Shown: positions 8,096-17,111, counted from the stretch's first letter. The stretch: DNA of 64,000 nucleotides from Phaeobacter sp. QD34_24 (GCF_028890115.1 NZ_JARCJD010000009.1:62001-126000); one strand, 5' to 3'. Program-made: numbers and translations. Notes: a model not told the origin generated them from the letters alone.

Positions 8096-8175
8096 GATCT
8101 GAGCTCGTCTGAAATTTAGGCCTGCCTGAGAATTTGGGCGCCGTCGCCAAAGGGCGCGGGGATGGCTGCGGCGTG

Positions 8176-8394
8176 TCAGGACAGGAAGATGCCGAGCATC
8201 ACCAGCATCAGCCCGATCACCGACAGGAACAGGGCGCCCAGATTGTAGGGCAGCACCGATTGCACCACGGCGCGCAGCGCCTCGTCGTCCAGTTTCTGAC
8301 GGCGTGCCTTGGCGACGCGCAGAATGCACCAGATCAGGCCCAGTAGACCGGCGACGGACAGGGCCGCACCGACCCAGACGAGGATTTCAAACAT
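8176..8394 (-). CDS. small membrane protein, two transmembrane segments
   Basis: The 72-residue product starts MFEILVWVGAALSVAGLLGL, has a positively charged cytoplasmic loop (RVAKARRQKLDDEAL) and a second hydrophobic helix (LGALFLSVIGLMLVMLGIFL). GGGAG precedes the ATG at 8394. A longer upstream extension of the frame looks non-coding. No family is recognised. It is a single gene, divergent from gapR with about 190 bases between them. Confidence 0.7.
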   Translation of the reverse strand: MFEILVWVGAALSVAGLLGLIWCILRVAKARRQKLDDEALRAVVQSVLPYNLGALFLSVIGLMLVMLGIFLS

Positions 8395-8586
8395 GCCGGT
8401 CTCCCGCAGTTGACTGCCGCTGCGCCTAAAGGATTGGCGTAGATGATGCAAGGCCGCGAGGGCGGCCAGCGGGTGCAAATCAACGCGGTAGGCGGGCGGG
8501 GCAGCATTCCAACCTTGCGATGATCCCGCCGGGGCGCTATCCCCTCTCTTCGACTGCACTGACATGCCTTGCTGACGGAGCCGGAT

Positions 8587-8850
8587 ATGGATCTGACCGA
8601 AGACGAAAAAAGCGAAAACTACCGCGTAACCGCTGGAGAGCTGCGCCAGTTCATCGAGCGTTTCGAACGCCTGGACGCCGAAAAGAAGGACATCGCCGAT
8701 CAGCAGAAAGAGGTGATGGCCGAGGCCAAGGCGCGCGGCTATGACACCAAGGTCATGCGCAAGGTCATCGCCCTGCGCAAGCGTGACAAGGACGACATTG
8801 CCGAGGAAGAGGCGGTGCTGGACATGTACAAAGAAGCGCTTGGTATGTAA
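8587..8850 (+). CDS. gapR: GapR family nucleoid-associated DNA-binding protein (DUF2312)
   Basis: This 87-residue protein matches the DUF2312/GapR family almost end to end: an N-terminal YRVTAGELRQFIERFERL coiled segment, EKKDIADQQKEVMAEAKARGYD, then KVMRKVIALRKRDKDDIAEEEAVLDMYKEALG. In Caulobacter, GapR forms dimers/tetramers that clamp AT-rich, overtwisted DNA and assist gyrase and topoisomerase IV during replication and transcription. I choose the ATG at 8587, with GGAG six bases upstream, instead of the ATG at 8569. A hairpin terminator follows. Confidence 0.95.
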   Translation: MDLTEDEKSENYRVTAGELRQFIERFERLDAEKKDIADQQKEVMAEAKARGYDTKVMRKVIALRKRDKDDIAEEEAVLDMYKEALGM

Positions 8851-8890
8851 GCGCCGCTGCGCCAGCACGAATGATCTGCACCAAAAGCAT

Positions 8891-8927
8891 CGCCGCGTTT
8901 CCCGCTTCGGGGCGCGGCGTTTGTCTT
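8891..8927 (+). terminator. rho-independent terminator of gapR
   Basis: Stem CGCCGCG / CGCGGCG (8891-8897 and 8913-8919) with an inner CCC/GGG pairing, followed by the T-rich run TTTGTCTTT. Confidence 0.6.
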
Positions 8928-9062
8928 TCCGGGCCCGTGCCGGTCATTGGGATGCTGAGGGCGCGATACGTTTCAGGTATGAAATTTTAAGCTTGAAGTA
9001 TTTGACGCTCTGTCGGATATTGGCATGCAACTGTTGACCAGAACCGAGTGAGGAGACATCCC

Positions 9063-9461
9063 ATGCCCGCAATCAACGTGCATCCCGAAGGCTGGAAACC
9101 GGCCAAGGGCTATGCCAATGGCATGGTGGCCGAAGGCAAGCTGCTGTTTGTCGGTGGCCAGATCGGCTGGAACGCGGACCAGGTGTTCGAGACGCAGGAT
9201 TTCATCGGCCAGATGAGTCAGGCGCTGCGCAACATTCTGGACGTGGTGACAACGGCAGGCGGGCAGGCCAGCGACATCACCCGGCTCACCTGGTATGTGA
9301 CCGACAAGGCGGAATACGTGGCCCATCAGGCGGAGGTGGGCAAAGCCTACCGCGATGTCATGGGCTATCACTTCCCGGCGATGACCATGGTTGTGGTCTC
9401 GGCCCTGGTCGAGGACGAGGCCAAGGTCGAAATCGAGGCCACCGCCGTTCTGCCCTCCTGA
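9063..9461 (+). CDS. RidA/YjgF-family protein
   Basis: The 132-residue protein is a single RidA-fold domain (INVHPEGWKPAKGYANGMVAEGKLLFVGGQIGW at the start, the TRLTWYVTDKAEY strand and a VVVSALVEDEAKVEIEATAVLP end). Members hydrolyse reactive enamine/imine intermediates or act in specific catabolic pathways. The characteristic Arg of true RidA, in the C-terminal RxxVE-type motif, is not evident: the corresponding segment reads VEDEAKVEIEA. It may therefore belong to a Rid paralogue group. The start is the ATG after GAGGAG. It stands alone downstream of the gapR terminator. Confidence 0.85.
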   Translation: MPAINVHPEGWKPAKGYANGMVAEGKLLFVGGQIGWNADQVFETQDFIGQMSQALRNILDVVTTAGGQASDITRLTWYVTDKAEYVAHQAEVGKAYRDVMGYHFPAMTMVVVSALVEDEAKVEIEATAVLPS

Positions 9462-9568
9462 CCCTCGCCAAGAGGCCTGCCGCGCGTGCGGCTCCTCAGA
9501 AATGCGTGAAGGCCATTTGAAAACCGCGAGGGATGCCCCACCTGTGTTGCAATCAGATGGAGGGTCTC

Positions 9569-10213
9569 ATGCGGATCAATGCCGATTTCACCAAACGCGT
9601 CGCCGTACATTTCGACGACACTCCCTGGGTGCCAAGCCCCGCCGCCGGGGTCGAGCGCAAGATGCTGGATCGTATCGGTTCGGAGGTCGCGCGGGCGACA
9701 ACCATCGTGCGCTTTGCGCCGGGCTCTTCCTTCACGGCGCATACCCATGACGGCGGTGAAGAGTATTTCGTTCTCGACGGTGTGTTTCAGGACGAGGATG
9801 GTGATTTCCCCGTTGGATCCTACGTCCGCAACCCGCCGACCTCTCGTCACACTCCGGCGGCCAGGGATGGCGCCACGATCCTGGTGAAGCTGCACCAGTT
9901 TGATCCCGAAGATCGTCAGCTGGTGCAGATCGATACGACCAAGGCAGGGGAAGAGCCACTGCACCTGTTCAGGGACGCGCGGGAAGAGGTGCGGCTGCTC
10001 ACCTGGGGGCCCGGTGAGGAGGTTTCACTGGATGCACCGGGCGGGGCAGAGGTCTTCGTGCTTGAGGGCGCCTACCGCGAAAGTGGCGAGGATTTCGCCC
10101 GCTGGGACTGGTTGCGCCTGCCGCCAGGGGGCACATTCGAGGCGACCGCTGGTCCAGATGGGGCGCGCATCTGGATGAAAACAGGGCACCTCGCGGAAAT
10201 GCTGAATATCTAA
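9569..10213 (+). CDS. double-cupin protein of the ChrR-like cupin type
   Basis: The 214-residue protein has two cupin halves. The first has the metal-binding pattern HTHDGGEEYFVLDG (two His, one Glu) with a later TSRHTP His. The second, around LLTWGPGEEVSLDAPGGAEVFVLEGAY, has lost most of the His ligands. This resembles the cupin of ChrR anti-sigma factors and related stand-alone sensors, but there is no zinc-binding anti-sigma domain and no sigma factor next to it. GGAGGG precedes the chosen ATG at 9569. Substrate or signal unknown. Confidence 0.78.
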   Translation: MRINADFTKRVAVHFDDTPWVPSPAAGVERKMLDRIGSEVARATTIVRFAPGSSFTAHTHDGGEEYFVLDGVFQDEDGDFPVGSYVRNPPTSRHTPAARDGATILVKLHQFDPEDRQLVQIDTTKAGEEPLHLFRDAREEVRLLTWGPGEEVSLDAPGGAEVFVLEGAYRESGEDFARWDWLRLPPGGTFEATAGPDGARIWMKTGHLAEMLNI

Positions 10214-10294
10214 GCACGGCTCTTTATCTCTAAAGATCAAAGTCTTGTCGGTCGTTCTATCGGGGCGGCCGATTTTTTTGCCTGCTTCAAAAAT

Positions 10295-10310
10295 TTTACC
10301 AGTTGATAAA
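10295..10310. promoter_or_regulatory. imperfect RutR-type operator upstream of preT
   Basis: TTTACCA-GT-TGATAAA is a 7-bp imperfect inverted repeat matching the RutR consensus TTGACCA-N2-TGGTCAA at most positions. It lies 55 bases before the preT ATG. Two better copies occur elsewhere in the locus. Confidence 0.5.
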
Positions 10311-10365
10311 AAATCAATCTGTGGCAGTCTGAATCGCAGAAAAAGAACAAACAGGGAGACACCCA

Positions 10366-11700
10366 ATGGCGATGAGCCATCAGGCATCCGGTATCCAGGC
10401 TGGACGTTTGTCCGCCCCAGAGATCGCCGATAATTTCGGAGATCTGCATGCCCCATACGATCAGCACGAGGCCGCCGTGGCCGCTGATCGCTGCTATTTC
10501 TGCTATGACGCGCCGTGCATGACGGCCTGTCCGACCTCGATCGACATCCCGCAGTTCATCCGCGAGATTCAGGCGGGTCATCCGGTGTCGGCCGCTAAGA
10601 CGATCCTGGAGCAGAACATCCTGGGCGGCATGTGCGCCCGCGTCTGCCCGACCGAGACGCTGTGTGAAGAGGTCTGCGTGCGCGAAACCGCGGAAGGCAA
10701 GCCGGTCGAGATTGGACGTTTGCAGCGCTATGCCACCGATACGCTGATGGCCCGGGGGGTGCACCCCTTCACCCGCGCCGAAGCGACGGGCAAGCGTGTT
10801 GCGGTTGTCGGTGCGGGGCCTGCGGGCCTGGCGGCAGCGCACCGGCTGGCGATGCTGGGCCACGACGTGGTGGTCTATGATGGCAAGGACAAGGCCGGCG
10901 GGCTCAACGAGTTCGGGATCGCCGCCTATAAATCCACCAATGATTTTGCCGCGCGCGAGGTCGAGTGGTTGCTGCAAATCGGCGGCATTTCAATGGAGTA
11001 CGGCAAGAAGCTGGGGCAGGATCTGTCGCTTGATGCGCTGAAGGGTGACTTTGACGCGGTCTTCCTGTCGATCGGTCTGGGCGGCGTAAACGCGTTGCGC
11101 AGTGCAGGCGAAGACAAGGATGGCGTGCGCGATGCGGTGGACTTCATCGCCGAGCTGCGCCAGGCCGAGGATCTGAGCGCGCTGCCCGTTGGGCGCAACG
11201 TGGTCGTGATTGGTGGCGGCATGACAGCGGTGGACGCCGCGGTGCAGTCCAAGCTGCTTGGTGCCGAAAACGTCACCATCGCCTACCGTCGCGGCCGCGA
11301 GGCCATGGGCGCCAGCCGGTTCGAACAGGATCTGGCCGCCTCGAAAGGCGTCAAGCTGATGTTCAACGTGATGCCCAAGGCGATCCATGGCAACGGTGCC
11401 GCAGCCGAGATCGAGCTGGAATACACCGAGGTGAAGGGCGGCCGCGTGAGCGGCACCGGCGAGACGGTGCGTCTGGTGGCCGATCAGGTCTTCAAGGCCA
11501 TCGGCCAGACCCTGGAAGGCCAGCCCGAGGGGCTTGAGATCGAGGGTGGCAAGATCAAGGTCTCCGAGACCGGGCAGACTTCGGTCGCCGGTGTCTGGGC
11601 CGGGGGCGACTGTGCCTCGGGCGGCGAGGACCTGACCGTGACCGCCGTGGCCGAAGGCCGCGATGCCGCAATGGACATTCATTCCAGCCTGATGGGCTAA
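10366..11700 (+). CDS. preT: NAD-dependent dihydropyrimidine dehydrogenase, PreT subunit
   Basis: The 444-residue flavoprotein subunit belongs to the GltD-like oxidoreductases. Residues of about 40-110 hold the N-terminal Cys-rich 4Fe-4S motifs (CYFCYDAPCMTACP and CARVCPTETLCEEVC). A first dinucleotide fold is at VAVVGAGPAGLAAA (about 145) and a second at VVVIGGGMTAVDAA (about 280), with a C-terminal GVWAGGDC FAD motif. PreT passes electrons from NADH to PreA, which reduces uracil or thymine to the 5,6-dihydro compound, the first step of reductive pyrimidine catabolism. AGGGAG precedes the ATG. preA follows after 57 bases, and an imperfect RutR box lies upstream. Confidence 0.92.
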   Translation: MAMSHQASGIQAGRLSAPEIADNFGDLHAPYDQHEAAVAADRCYFCYDAPCMTACPTSIDIPQFIREIQAGHPVSAAKTILEQNILGGMCARVCPTETLCEEVCVRETAEGKPVEIGRLQRYATDTLMARGVHPFTRAEATGKRVAVVGAGPAGLAAAHRLAMLGHDVVVYDGKDKAGGLNEFGIAAYKSTNDFAAREVEWLLQIGGISMEYGKKLGQDLSLDALKGDFDAVFLSIGLGGVNALRSAGEDKDGVRDAVDFIAELRQAEDLSALPVGRNVVVIGGGMTAVDAAVQSKLLGAENVTIAYRRGREAMGASRFEQDLAASKGVKLMFNVMPKAIHGNGAAAEIELEYTEVKGGRVSGTGETVRLVADQVFKAIGQTLEGQPEGLEIEGGKIKVSETGQTSVAGVWAGGDCASGGEDLTVTAVAEGRDAAMDIHSSLMG

Positions 11701-11757
11701 GCCAGCCAGCTGTCCCTGAAACGGGGACGGCAGGCGAGCATGAAAAGGAACAGATAA

Positions 11758-13062
11758 ATGGCTGATCTGACAACTGAATTTCTGGGGATCAAATCTCCGA
11801 ACCCGTTCTGGCTGGCCTCGGCCCCGCCGACCGACAAGGAATACAACGTGCGCCGCGCCTTCGAGGCCGGCTGGGGCGGCGTGGTCTGGAAGACCTTGGG
11901 CTCCGAAGGGCCGCCGGTGGTCAATGTCAACGGGCCGCGTTACGGCGCGATCTGGGGCGCGGACCGGCGTCTCTTGGGCTTGAACAACATCGAGCTGATC
12001 ACCGACCGCAGCCTTGAGACCAACCTCGAGGAAATTACCCGCGTCAAGAAGGACTATCCCGACCGCGCGGTGATCGTGTCGATCATGGTGCCCTGCGAGG
12101 AAGAGGCCTGGAAGGCGATCCTGCCCAAGGTCGAAGCCACCGGTGCCGACGGGATCGAGCTGAACTTCGGCTGCCCGCACGGCATGGCCGAACGGGGCAT
12201 GGGCTCTGCCGTGGGGCAGGTGCCGGAATACATCCAGATGGTCACCGAGTGGTGCAAGAAATACTACTCCAAGCCGGTGATCGTGAAGCTGACCCCGAAC
12301 ATCACAGATGTGCGCTTCCCGGCCCGCGCGGCCAAGGCGGGCGGCGGCGATGCGGTCAGCCTGATCAACACCATCAATTCGATCGTGTCGGTCGATCTCG
12401 ACAGCATGGCGCCCGAGCCGACCATCGGCGGCAAGGGCACCCATGGCGGCTATTGCGGCCCGGCGGTGAAGCCGATTGCCATGAACATGGTGGCCGAGAT
12501 CGCCCGTGATCCGCAGACCCATGGCCTGCCGATTTCCGCCATCGGCGGCGTCACCACTTGGAAGGACGCCGCAGAATTCATGGCGCTGGGGGCTGGCAAC
12601 GTGCAGGTCTGCACCGCGGCCATGACCTATGGTTTCAATGTGGTCAAAGAGATGATCTCTGGCCTGTCCAACTGGATGGATGAGAAGGGCTACACCTCGA
12701 CCCAGGACTTCATCGGCATGGCGGTTCCCAATGTGACCGATTGGCAGTATCTGGATCTGAACTTTGTCACCAAGGCCAAGATCAGCCAGGACGATTGCAT
12801 CAAATGCGGCCGTTGCTATGCGGCTTGCGAGGATACCTCGCACCAGGCCATCGCCATGAGCGAGGACCGCACCTTTACCGTGAAGGATGAGGAATGCGTG
12901 GCCTGTAACCTTTGCGTCAATGTCTGTCCGGTCGAAGGCTGTATCACCATGGAAGAGGTCCCCGTGGGCGAGGTGGATCTGCGCACCGGCAAGGTGGTGA
13001 CCGGCGAATATGCCAATTGGACGACCCATCCTAACAATCCATCGGCAACCGCGGCTGAATAA
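11758..13062 (+). CDS. preA: NAD-dependent dihydropyrimidine dehydrogenase, PreA subunit
   Basis: The 434-residue protein has a dihydroorotate-dehydrogenase-like TIM barrel (residues of about 1-320) with the substrate-binding LNFGCPHGM segment and the catalytic-loop region around GYCGPAVKPIA. A C-terminal ferredoxin domain carries two 4Fe-4S motifs, CIKCGRCYAACE and CVACNLCVNVCP. It reduces uracil/thymine with electrons from PreT. The order preT-preA and size are typical of bacterial two-subunit enzymes. A strong terminator follows, so the dehydrogenase forms its own transcript. Confidence 0.94.
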   Translation: MADLTTEFLGIKSPNPFWLASAPPTDKEYNVRRAFEAGWGGVVWKTLGSEGPPVVNVNGPRYGAIWGADRRLLGLNNIELITDRSLETNLEEITRVKKDYPDRAVIVSIMVPCEEEAWKAILPKVEATGADGIELNFGCPHGMAERGMGSAVGQVPEYIQMVTEWCKKYYSKPVIVKLTPNITDVRFPARAAKAGGGDAVSLINTINSIVSVDLDSMAPEPTIGGKGTHGGYCGPAVKPIAMNMVAEIARDPQTHGLPISAIGGVTTWKDAAEFMALGAGNVQVCTAAMTYGFNVVKEMISGLSNWMDEKGYTSTQDFIGMAVPNVTDWQYLDLNFVTKAKISQDDCIKCGRCYAACEDTSHQAIAMSEDRTFTVKDEECVACNLCVNVCPVEGCITMEEVPVGEVDLRTGKVVTGEYANWTTHPNNPSATAAE

Positions 13063-13093
13063 GCTTCGCTCTGCAAGATGTTGATAAAATGTA

Positions 13094-13120
13094 AAAAGGC
13101 GCCCCGTTCGGGCGCCTTTT
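13094..13120. terminator. bidirectional rho-independent terminator between preA and rutR
   Basis: An 11-bp stem AAAAGGCGCCC / GGGCGCCTTTT with a five-base loop, A-rich on one side and T-rich on the other. It serves the convergent preA and rutR genes. Confidence 0.88.
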
Positions 13121-13137
13121 CTGGTTTGGGCTCTTGC

Positions 13138-13749
13138 TTAAGCGGGGGTCAGCATCCGCCGGTAGAATGTGTCCAGGAAATCCGGTGCGGCGTCGAACGG
13201 ATCCTCTGATCCCATCAGCGTGCGCACCTGAACGTCGAAATCGGCGTAATGCTGGGTCAGCGACCAGATCGAAAAGATCAGATGCTTTGGATGCGACGGC
13301 TTCAGCCGACCTGCTGTCATCCAGCCTTCGATCACGGCGGCTTTTTCCTCGACCAGGTCTTTCAGGTCGGTGGACAGGGCCTCCAGCATACGGGGGGCGC
13401 CTTGGACAATTTCATTGGCAAAAAGGCGGCTTTCGCGCGGGAAATCCTGGCTCATCTGCAGCTTGCGCTGCACATAGGCGAGCATCTCTTCCAGGGGATC
13501 TCCTTCGGGATCAAGGGCGCGTAGGGGATCCAGCCAAGTGTCGAGAAGTTCGGACAAAAGTGCTGTGAAAATCGCCTCTTTCGAGGGGAAATAGTAGAGC
13601 AGGTTGGGCTTTGACAGCCCGGCCTCGCTGGCGATCTGATCTACCGTTGCGCCCCGGAACCCATGGGCAGAGAACACTTCCAACGCGGCCTCCAGGATGG
13701 CGGCGCGATTCTTTTTCTGGATACGGGTGGCGGGGCGATCCTTGGGCAT
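13138..13749 (-). CDS. rutR: RutR-type TetR-family repressor of pyrimidine catabolism
   Basis: This is a 203-residue TetR-family protein. The DNA-binding helix-turn-helix spans about residues 12-58 (ILEAALEVFSAHGF, TVDQIASEAGLSKPNLLYYFPSKEAIF), and the PNLLYYFPSKE segment is shared with E. coli RutR. The C-terminal ligand domain includes ESRLFANEIVQGAP and SLTQHYADFDVQV, as in the RutR/YcdC family, which binds uracil or thymine and then leaves DNA. I choose the ATG at 13749 by analogy with RutR; the frame extends to 13851 and the start is not fixed by a clear ribosome binding site. It is divergent from the beta-ureidopropionase gene, with a perfect RutR operator between. Confidence 0.9.
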   Translation of the reverse strand: MPKDRPATRIQKKNRAAILEAALEVFSAHGFRGATVDQIASEAGLSKPNLLYYFPSKEAIFTALLSELLDTWLDPLRALDPEGDPLEEMLAYVQRKLQMSQDFPRESRLFANEIVQGAPRMLEALSTDLKDLVEEKAAVIEGWMTAGRLKPSHPKHLIFSIWSLTQHYADFDVQVRTLMGSEDPFDAAPDFLDTFYRRMLTPA

Positions 13750-13886
13750 GGGCGACTGTTGGGGTCCTTGACTGGCGCGGCATCTGCAGATCGCCTGTAT
13801 TTCACACATTTCAACAGTAAACCAAGTGTTTTCGCCTATGATCTGACGCAATTTCTTGACTGACTGTGCCCGGATGGTAGCTTGAG

Positions 13887-13904
13887 TTTGACCAGTTGGT
13901 CAAA
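13887..13904. promoter_or_regulatory. perfect RutR operator in the rutR / beta-ureidopropionase intergenic region
   Basis: TTTGACCA-GT-TGGTCAAA is a perfect 8+8 palindrome equal to the E. coli RutR consensus TTGACCA-N2-TGGTCAA. It lies between divergent rutR and the amidohydrolase gene, so it can control both, including autorepression. Confidence 0.88.
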
Positions 13905-14005
13905 TCCGGTCGGCACAAGATCGGGGCCAACCAATCAAAGCCACCGATAGGGCGCAAAGCCAAAATAACCCGCGCATAGACGGGATTGACAGGAAGGAAG
14001 CTGCG

Positions 14006-15256
14006 ATGACGTCGCTTGGACAGAATTTGAAGATCAACGGCGATCGGCTGTGGGACAGTCTGATGGAGATGGCCAAGATCGGCCCCGGTGTTGCCGGCGG
14101 CAACAATCGCCAGACCCTGACCGATGAAGACGCCGAAGGGCGCGCCCTGTTCCAGAAATGGTGCGAGGATGCGGGCTGCACCATGGGGCTGGATCAGATG
14201 GGCAATATGTTCGCCCGTCGCGAAGGCACCGACCCGGATGCGCTGCCGGTCTACGTGGGCTCGCACCTGGATACCCAGCCGACCGGTGGCAAGTATGATG
14301 GTGTTCTTGGTGTGCTGGGCGGGCTTGAGCTCATTCGCTCGCTCAACGATATGAATATCAAGACAAAACACCCCATCGTGGTGACCAACTTCACCAATGA
14401 GGAGGGCACCCGCTATGCCCCGGCGATGCTGTCGTCGGGCGTGTTTGCTGGCATTCACACGCAGGACTGGGCCTATGATCGGGTCGATGCCGAGGGCAAG
14501 AAATTCGGCGATGAGCTGAAGCGGATCGGCTGGCGCGGCGAAGAGGAAGTCGGGGCGCGCAAGATGCATGCCTTCTTTGAGCTGCACATCGAGCAGGGTC
14601 CGATCCTGGAGGCCGAGGGCAAGGATATCGGCGTGGTCACGCACGGCCAGGGCTTGAGCTGGACGCAGGTCACCATCACCGGCAAGGATGCCCATACCGG
14701 ATCGACCCCGATGCCGATGCGCCGCAATGCGGGTCTTGCCATGGCGCGGGTTCTGGAAACCGTGGATGAAATCGCCTGGTCCCATGCACCGCATGCGGTG
14801 GGGGCGGCCGGGCATATCGATGTCTATCCGAACTCTCGCAATGTGATCCCGGGCAAGGTTGTCTTTACCGTCGATTTCCGCAGCCCGGAACTGGCAGTGA
14901 TCGAAGACATGGAAAACCGCCTGCGCCAAAAGGGCCAGGAGATCGCCGATGCCATGGGCGTTTCGATCGAATTCGAAAAGGTTGGCGGCTTTGATCCGGT
15001 GAAATTCGACGACGCCTGCGTCACCGCCGTGCGCAGCGCTGCCGAGCGACTGGGCTATTCCCATCTCGACATCATTTCCGGCGCGGGCCATGATGCGTGC
15101 TGGATCAACCGCGTGGCACCGACCGCCATGGTCATGTGCCCCTGTGTCGACGGGCTAAGCCACAATGAAGCCGAGGAAATCAGCAAGGAATGGGCCGAAG
15201 CCGGGGCGAATGTCCTGTTCCATGCCGTCGTCGAAACTGCTGAAATCGTTGAGTAA
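14006..15256 (+). CDS. pydC: beta-ureidopropionase (N-carbamoyl-beta-alanine amidohydrolase), M20 family
   Basis: The 416-residue Zn-dependent amidohydrolase has the M20/HyuC motifs GSHLDTQPTGGKYDGVLGV (metal His and bridging Asp), TNFTNEEGTR (metal Glu and catalytic Glu), ELHIEQGP and a late GAGHDA and SHNEAE. The family hydrolyses N-carbamoyl-beta-amino acids to the beta-amino acid, CO2 and ammonia, the last step of reductive pyrimidine breakdown. The allantoate and N-carbamoyl-L-amino-acid branches are close relatives, but PreTA and dihydropyrimidinase neighbours decide for beta-ureidopropionase. It is the first gene after the RutR box and probably leads a transcript continuing into the hydantoinase and ABC genes. 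Confidence 0.9.
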   Translation: MTSLGQNLKINGDRLWDSLMEMAKIGPGVAGGNNRQTLTDEDAEGRALFQKWCEDAGCTMGLDQMGNMFARREGTDPDALPVYVGSHLDTQPTGGKYDGVLGVLGGLELIRSLNDMNIKTKHPIVVTNFTNEEGTRYAPAMLSSGVFAGIHTQDWAYDRVDAEGKKFGDELKRIGWRGEEEVGARKMHAFFELHIEQGPILEAEGKDIGVVTHGQGLSWTQVTITGKDAHTGSTPMPMRRNAGLAMARVLETVDEIAWSHAPHAVGAAGHIDVYPNSRNVIPGKVVFTVDFRSPELAVIEDMENRLRQKGQEIADAMGVSIEFEKVGGFDPVKFDDACVTAVRSAAERLGYSHLDIISGAGHDACWINRVAPTAMVMCPCVDGLSHNEAEEISKEWAEAGANVLFHAVVETAEIVE

Positions 15257-15295
15257 CCCGGTGAAAGACGTGCTGTCGCAGCGGGCTGATCTCCA

Positions 15296-15616
15296 GTGAT
15301 CGAATCCGGCCTCTCCATCCCCGATCGGATCAAGCATCTGATCGAGACGGAGATGGCCGAGTTCAATGTCACCAGCGAGGTCGGCCTTGCGACCCTCTAT
15401 GCCTTTCGCGCGGCGCTGTGCGAGCCGGAAGCGGTGACGGTGAATTTTTCCGGCGGTCTGACGCAGGAGTGCTGGGCCGTCACCCATCCCAACGGCGACT
15501 ACCGGGTCATCTATCTGCCACTGGCGGGGTATTTCTCGCTCTGTGTCGACTCGGTTTTCGGCCCGCTCGACATCGGCGTCCATGGACATGCAATCGGCTG
15601 TTTCAGCTCCGTCTGA
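15296..15616 (+). CDS. conserved small protein of the pyrimidine operon (function unknown)
   Basis: I do not recognise this 106-residue protein. It has an N-terminal helical part (DRIKHLIETEMAEFNVTSEVGLATLYAFRAAL), then a beta-rich half ending GPLDIGVHGHAIGCFSSV with two His and one Cys. The start is GTG at 15296, without a clear ribosome binding site, 39 bases after the amidohydrolase stop; translation may be coupled. It is co-directional with and between two catabolic enzymes, so a role in the pyrimidine pathway (chaperone, accessory subunit or sensor) is reasonable but unproven. Confidence 0.7.
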   Translation: MIESGLSIPDRIKHLIETEMAEFNVTSEVGLATLYAFRAALCEPEAVTVNFSGGLTQECWAVTHPNGDYRVIYLPLAGYFSLCVDSVFGPLDIGVHGHAIGCFSSV

Positions 15617-15656
15617 GAAAGGCCGAATACAACAATAAAACAGGGAGTTAATAGAC

Positions 15657-17111
15657 ATGAGTAAAGTCATCAAGAACGGGACGATCGTCACGGCTGATCT
15701 CACCTACAAGGCGGATGTTCTGATCGAAGACGGCGTGATCACCCAGATCGGCGCCAACCTGAAAGGCGACGAGGAGTTGGACGCCACCGGCTGCTACGTG
15801 ATGCCGGGCGGGATTGACCCGCATACCCACCTCGAGATGCCCTTCATGGGCACCTATTCCTCGGATGATTTTGAAAGCGGCACCCGGGCCGGCCTTGCGG
15901 GCGGCACCACCATGGTTGTCGATTTTGCCCTGCCGAACCCGGGCGAAAGCCTGCTGGATGCGCTGAAGCGCTGGGACAATAAATCCACCCGCGCCAACTG
16001 CGATTACTCCTTCCACATGGCCGTGACCTGGTGGGGCGAGCAGGTCTTTGACGATATGAAGACCGTGATCGAAACCCGCGGCATCAACACCTTCAAGCAC
16101 TTCATGGCCTATAAGGGCGCGCTGATGGTCAATGATGACGAGCTTTACGCCAGCTTCCAGCGTCTGTCTGAACTTGGCGGTATTGCCATGGTCCACGCCG
16201 AAAACGGCGATGTGGTGGCGGAACTCAGCGCCAAGCTGCTGGCCGAGGGCAACAATGGCCCAGAGGCGCACGCCTATTCCCGCCCGCCGCAGGTCGAAGG
16301 CGAGGCCACCAACCGTGCCATCATGATTGCCGATATGGCGGGCGTGCCGCTTTACGTGGTGCATACCTCCTGCGAGGAAAGCCACGAGGCGATCCGCCGC
16401 GCCCGCATGCAGGGCAAACGCGTCTGGGGCGAGCCGCTGATCCAGCACCTGACCTTGGATGAAAGCGAGTATTTCAACCAGGATTGGGACCATGCCGCGC
16501 GCCGCGTGATGTCGCCGCCCTTCCGGAATAAGCAGCACCAGAACAGCCTGTGGAACGGTCTCCAGTCCGGTTCCCTGTCTGTGGTGGCGACCGACCACTG
16601 CGCCTTTACCACCGACCAGAAACGCTATGGCGTGGGTGATTTCACCAAGATCCCGAACGGCACCGGCGGCCTTGAGGACCGGATGCCCATGCTCTGGACA
16701 CACGGGGTGAATACCGGCCGTCTGACGCCGAATGAATTCGTTGCCGTAACCTCAACAAACATCGCCAAGATCCTGAATTGCTATCCGAAAAAAGGTGCCG
16801 TTCTGGTCGGTGCCGATGCCGACCTGGTGGTCTGGGATCCCGAAAAGACCAAGACCATTTCGGCCGCGTCGCAGCAGTCCTCGATCGACTACAACGTCTT
16901 TGAAGGGCATGAGGTCAAGGGCCTGCCGCGCTTTACCCTGACCCGCGGCCATGTGGCGGTGCATGATGGTGAGATCCGCACCCAGGAAGGCCATGGTAAA
17001 TTTGTCGAACGTGAGGCAAACACCACCGTGAACAAGGCGCTTTCGACCTGGAAGGAACTGACCGCCCCCCGCCCGGTGGAGCGGACCGGCATTCCGGCGA
17101 CAGGCGTGTAA
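15657..17111 (+). CDS. hydA: dihydropyrimidinase (D-hydantoinase)
   Basis: The 484-residue amidohydrolase-superfamily enzyme has the H56-T-H58 metal motif in GGIDPHTHLEMPF, the carboxylatable Lys153 in FKHFMAYKG, His in MVHAENGD and VVHTSCEES, and the metal Asp in VATDHCAFT. It opens dihydrouracil/dihydrothymine to N-carbamoyl-beta-alanine or its methyl derivative, between PreTA and PydC. Length and motifs are those of the standard bacterial enzyme. It is preceded by CAGGGAG and followed after 69 bases by the ABC transporter genes. Confidence 0.95.
   Translation: MSKVIKNGTIVTADLTYKADVLIEDGVITQIGANLKGDEELDATGCYVMPGGIDPHTHLEMPFMGTYSSDDFESGTRAGLAGGTTMVVDFALPNPGESLLDALKRWDNKSTRANCDYSFHMAVTWWGEQVFDDMKTVIETRGINTFKHFMAYKGALMVNDDELYASFQRLSELGGIAMVHAENGDVVAELSAKLLAEGNNGPEAHAYSRPPQVEGEATNRAIMIADMAGVPLYVVHTSCEESHEAIRRARMQGKRVWGEPLIQHLTLDESEYFNQDWDHAARRVMSPPFRNKQHQNSLWNGLQSGSLSVVATDHCAFTTDQKRYGVGDFTKIPNGTGGLEDRMPMLWTHGVNTGRLTPNEFVAVTSTNIAKILNCYPKKGAVLVGADADLVVWDPEKTKTISAASQQSSIDYNVFEGHEVKGLPRFTLTRGHVAVHDGEIRTQEGHGKFVEREANTTVNKALSTWKELTAPRPVERTGIPATGV

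Noticed and set aside
10990-13029. Long open frame on the minus strand across preA
   Set aside because: It is antisense to preT and preA, has a His/Gly-rich composition typical of a shadow of GC-rich coding DNA, and the plus-strand products match known enzymes throughout.
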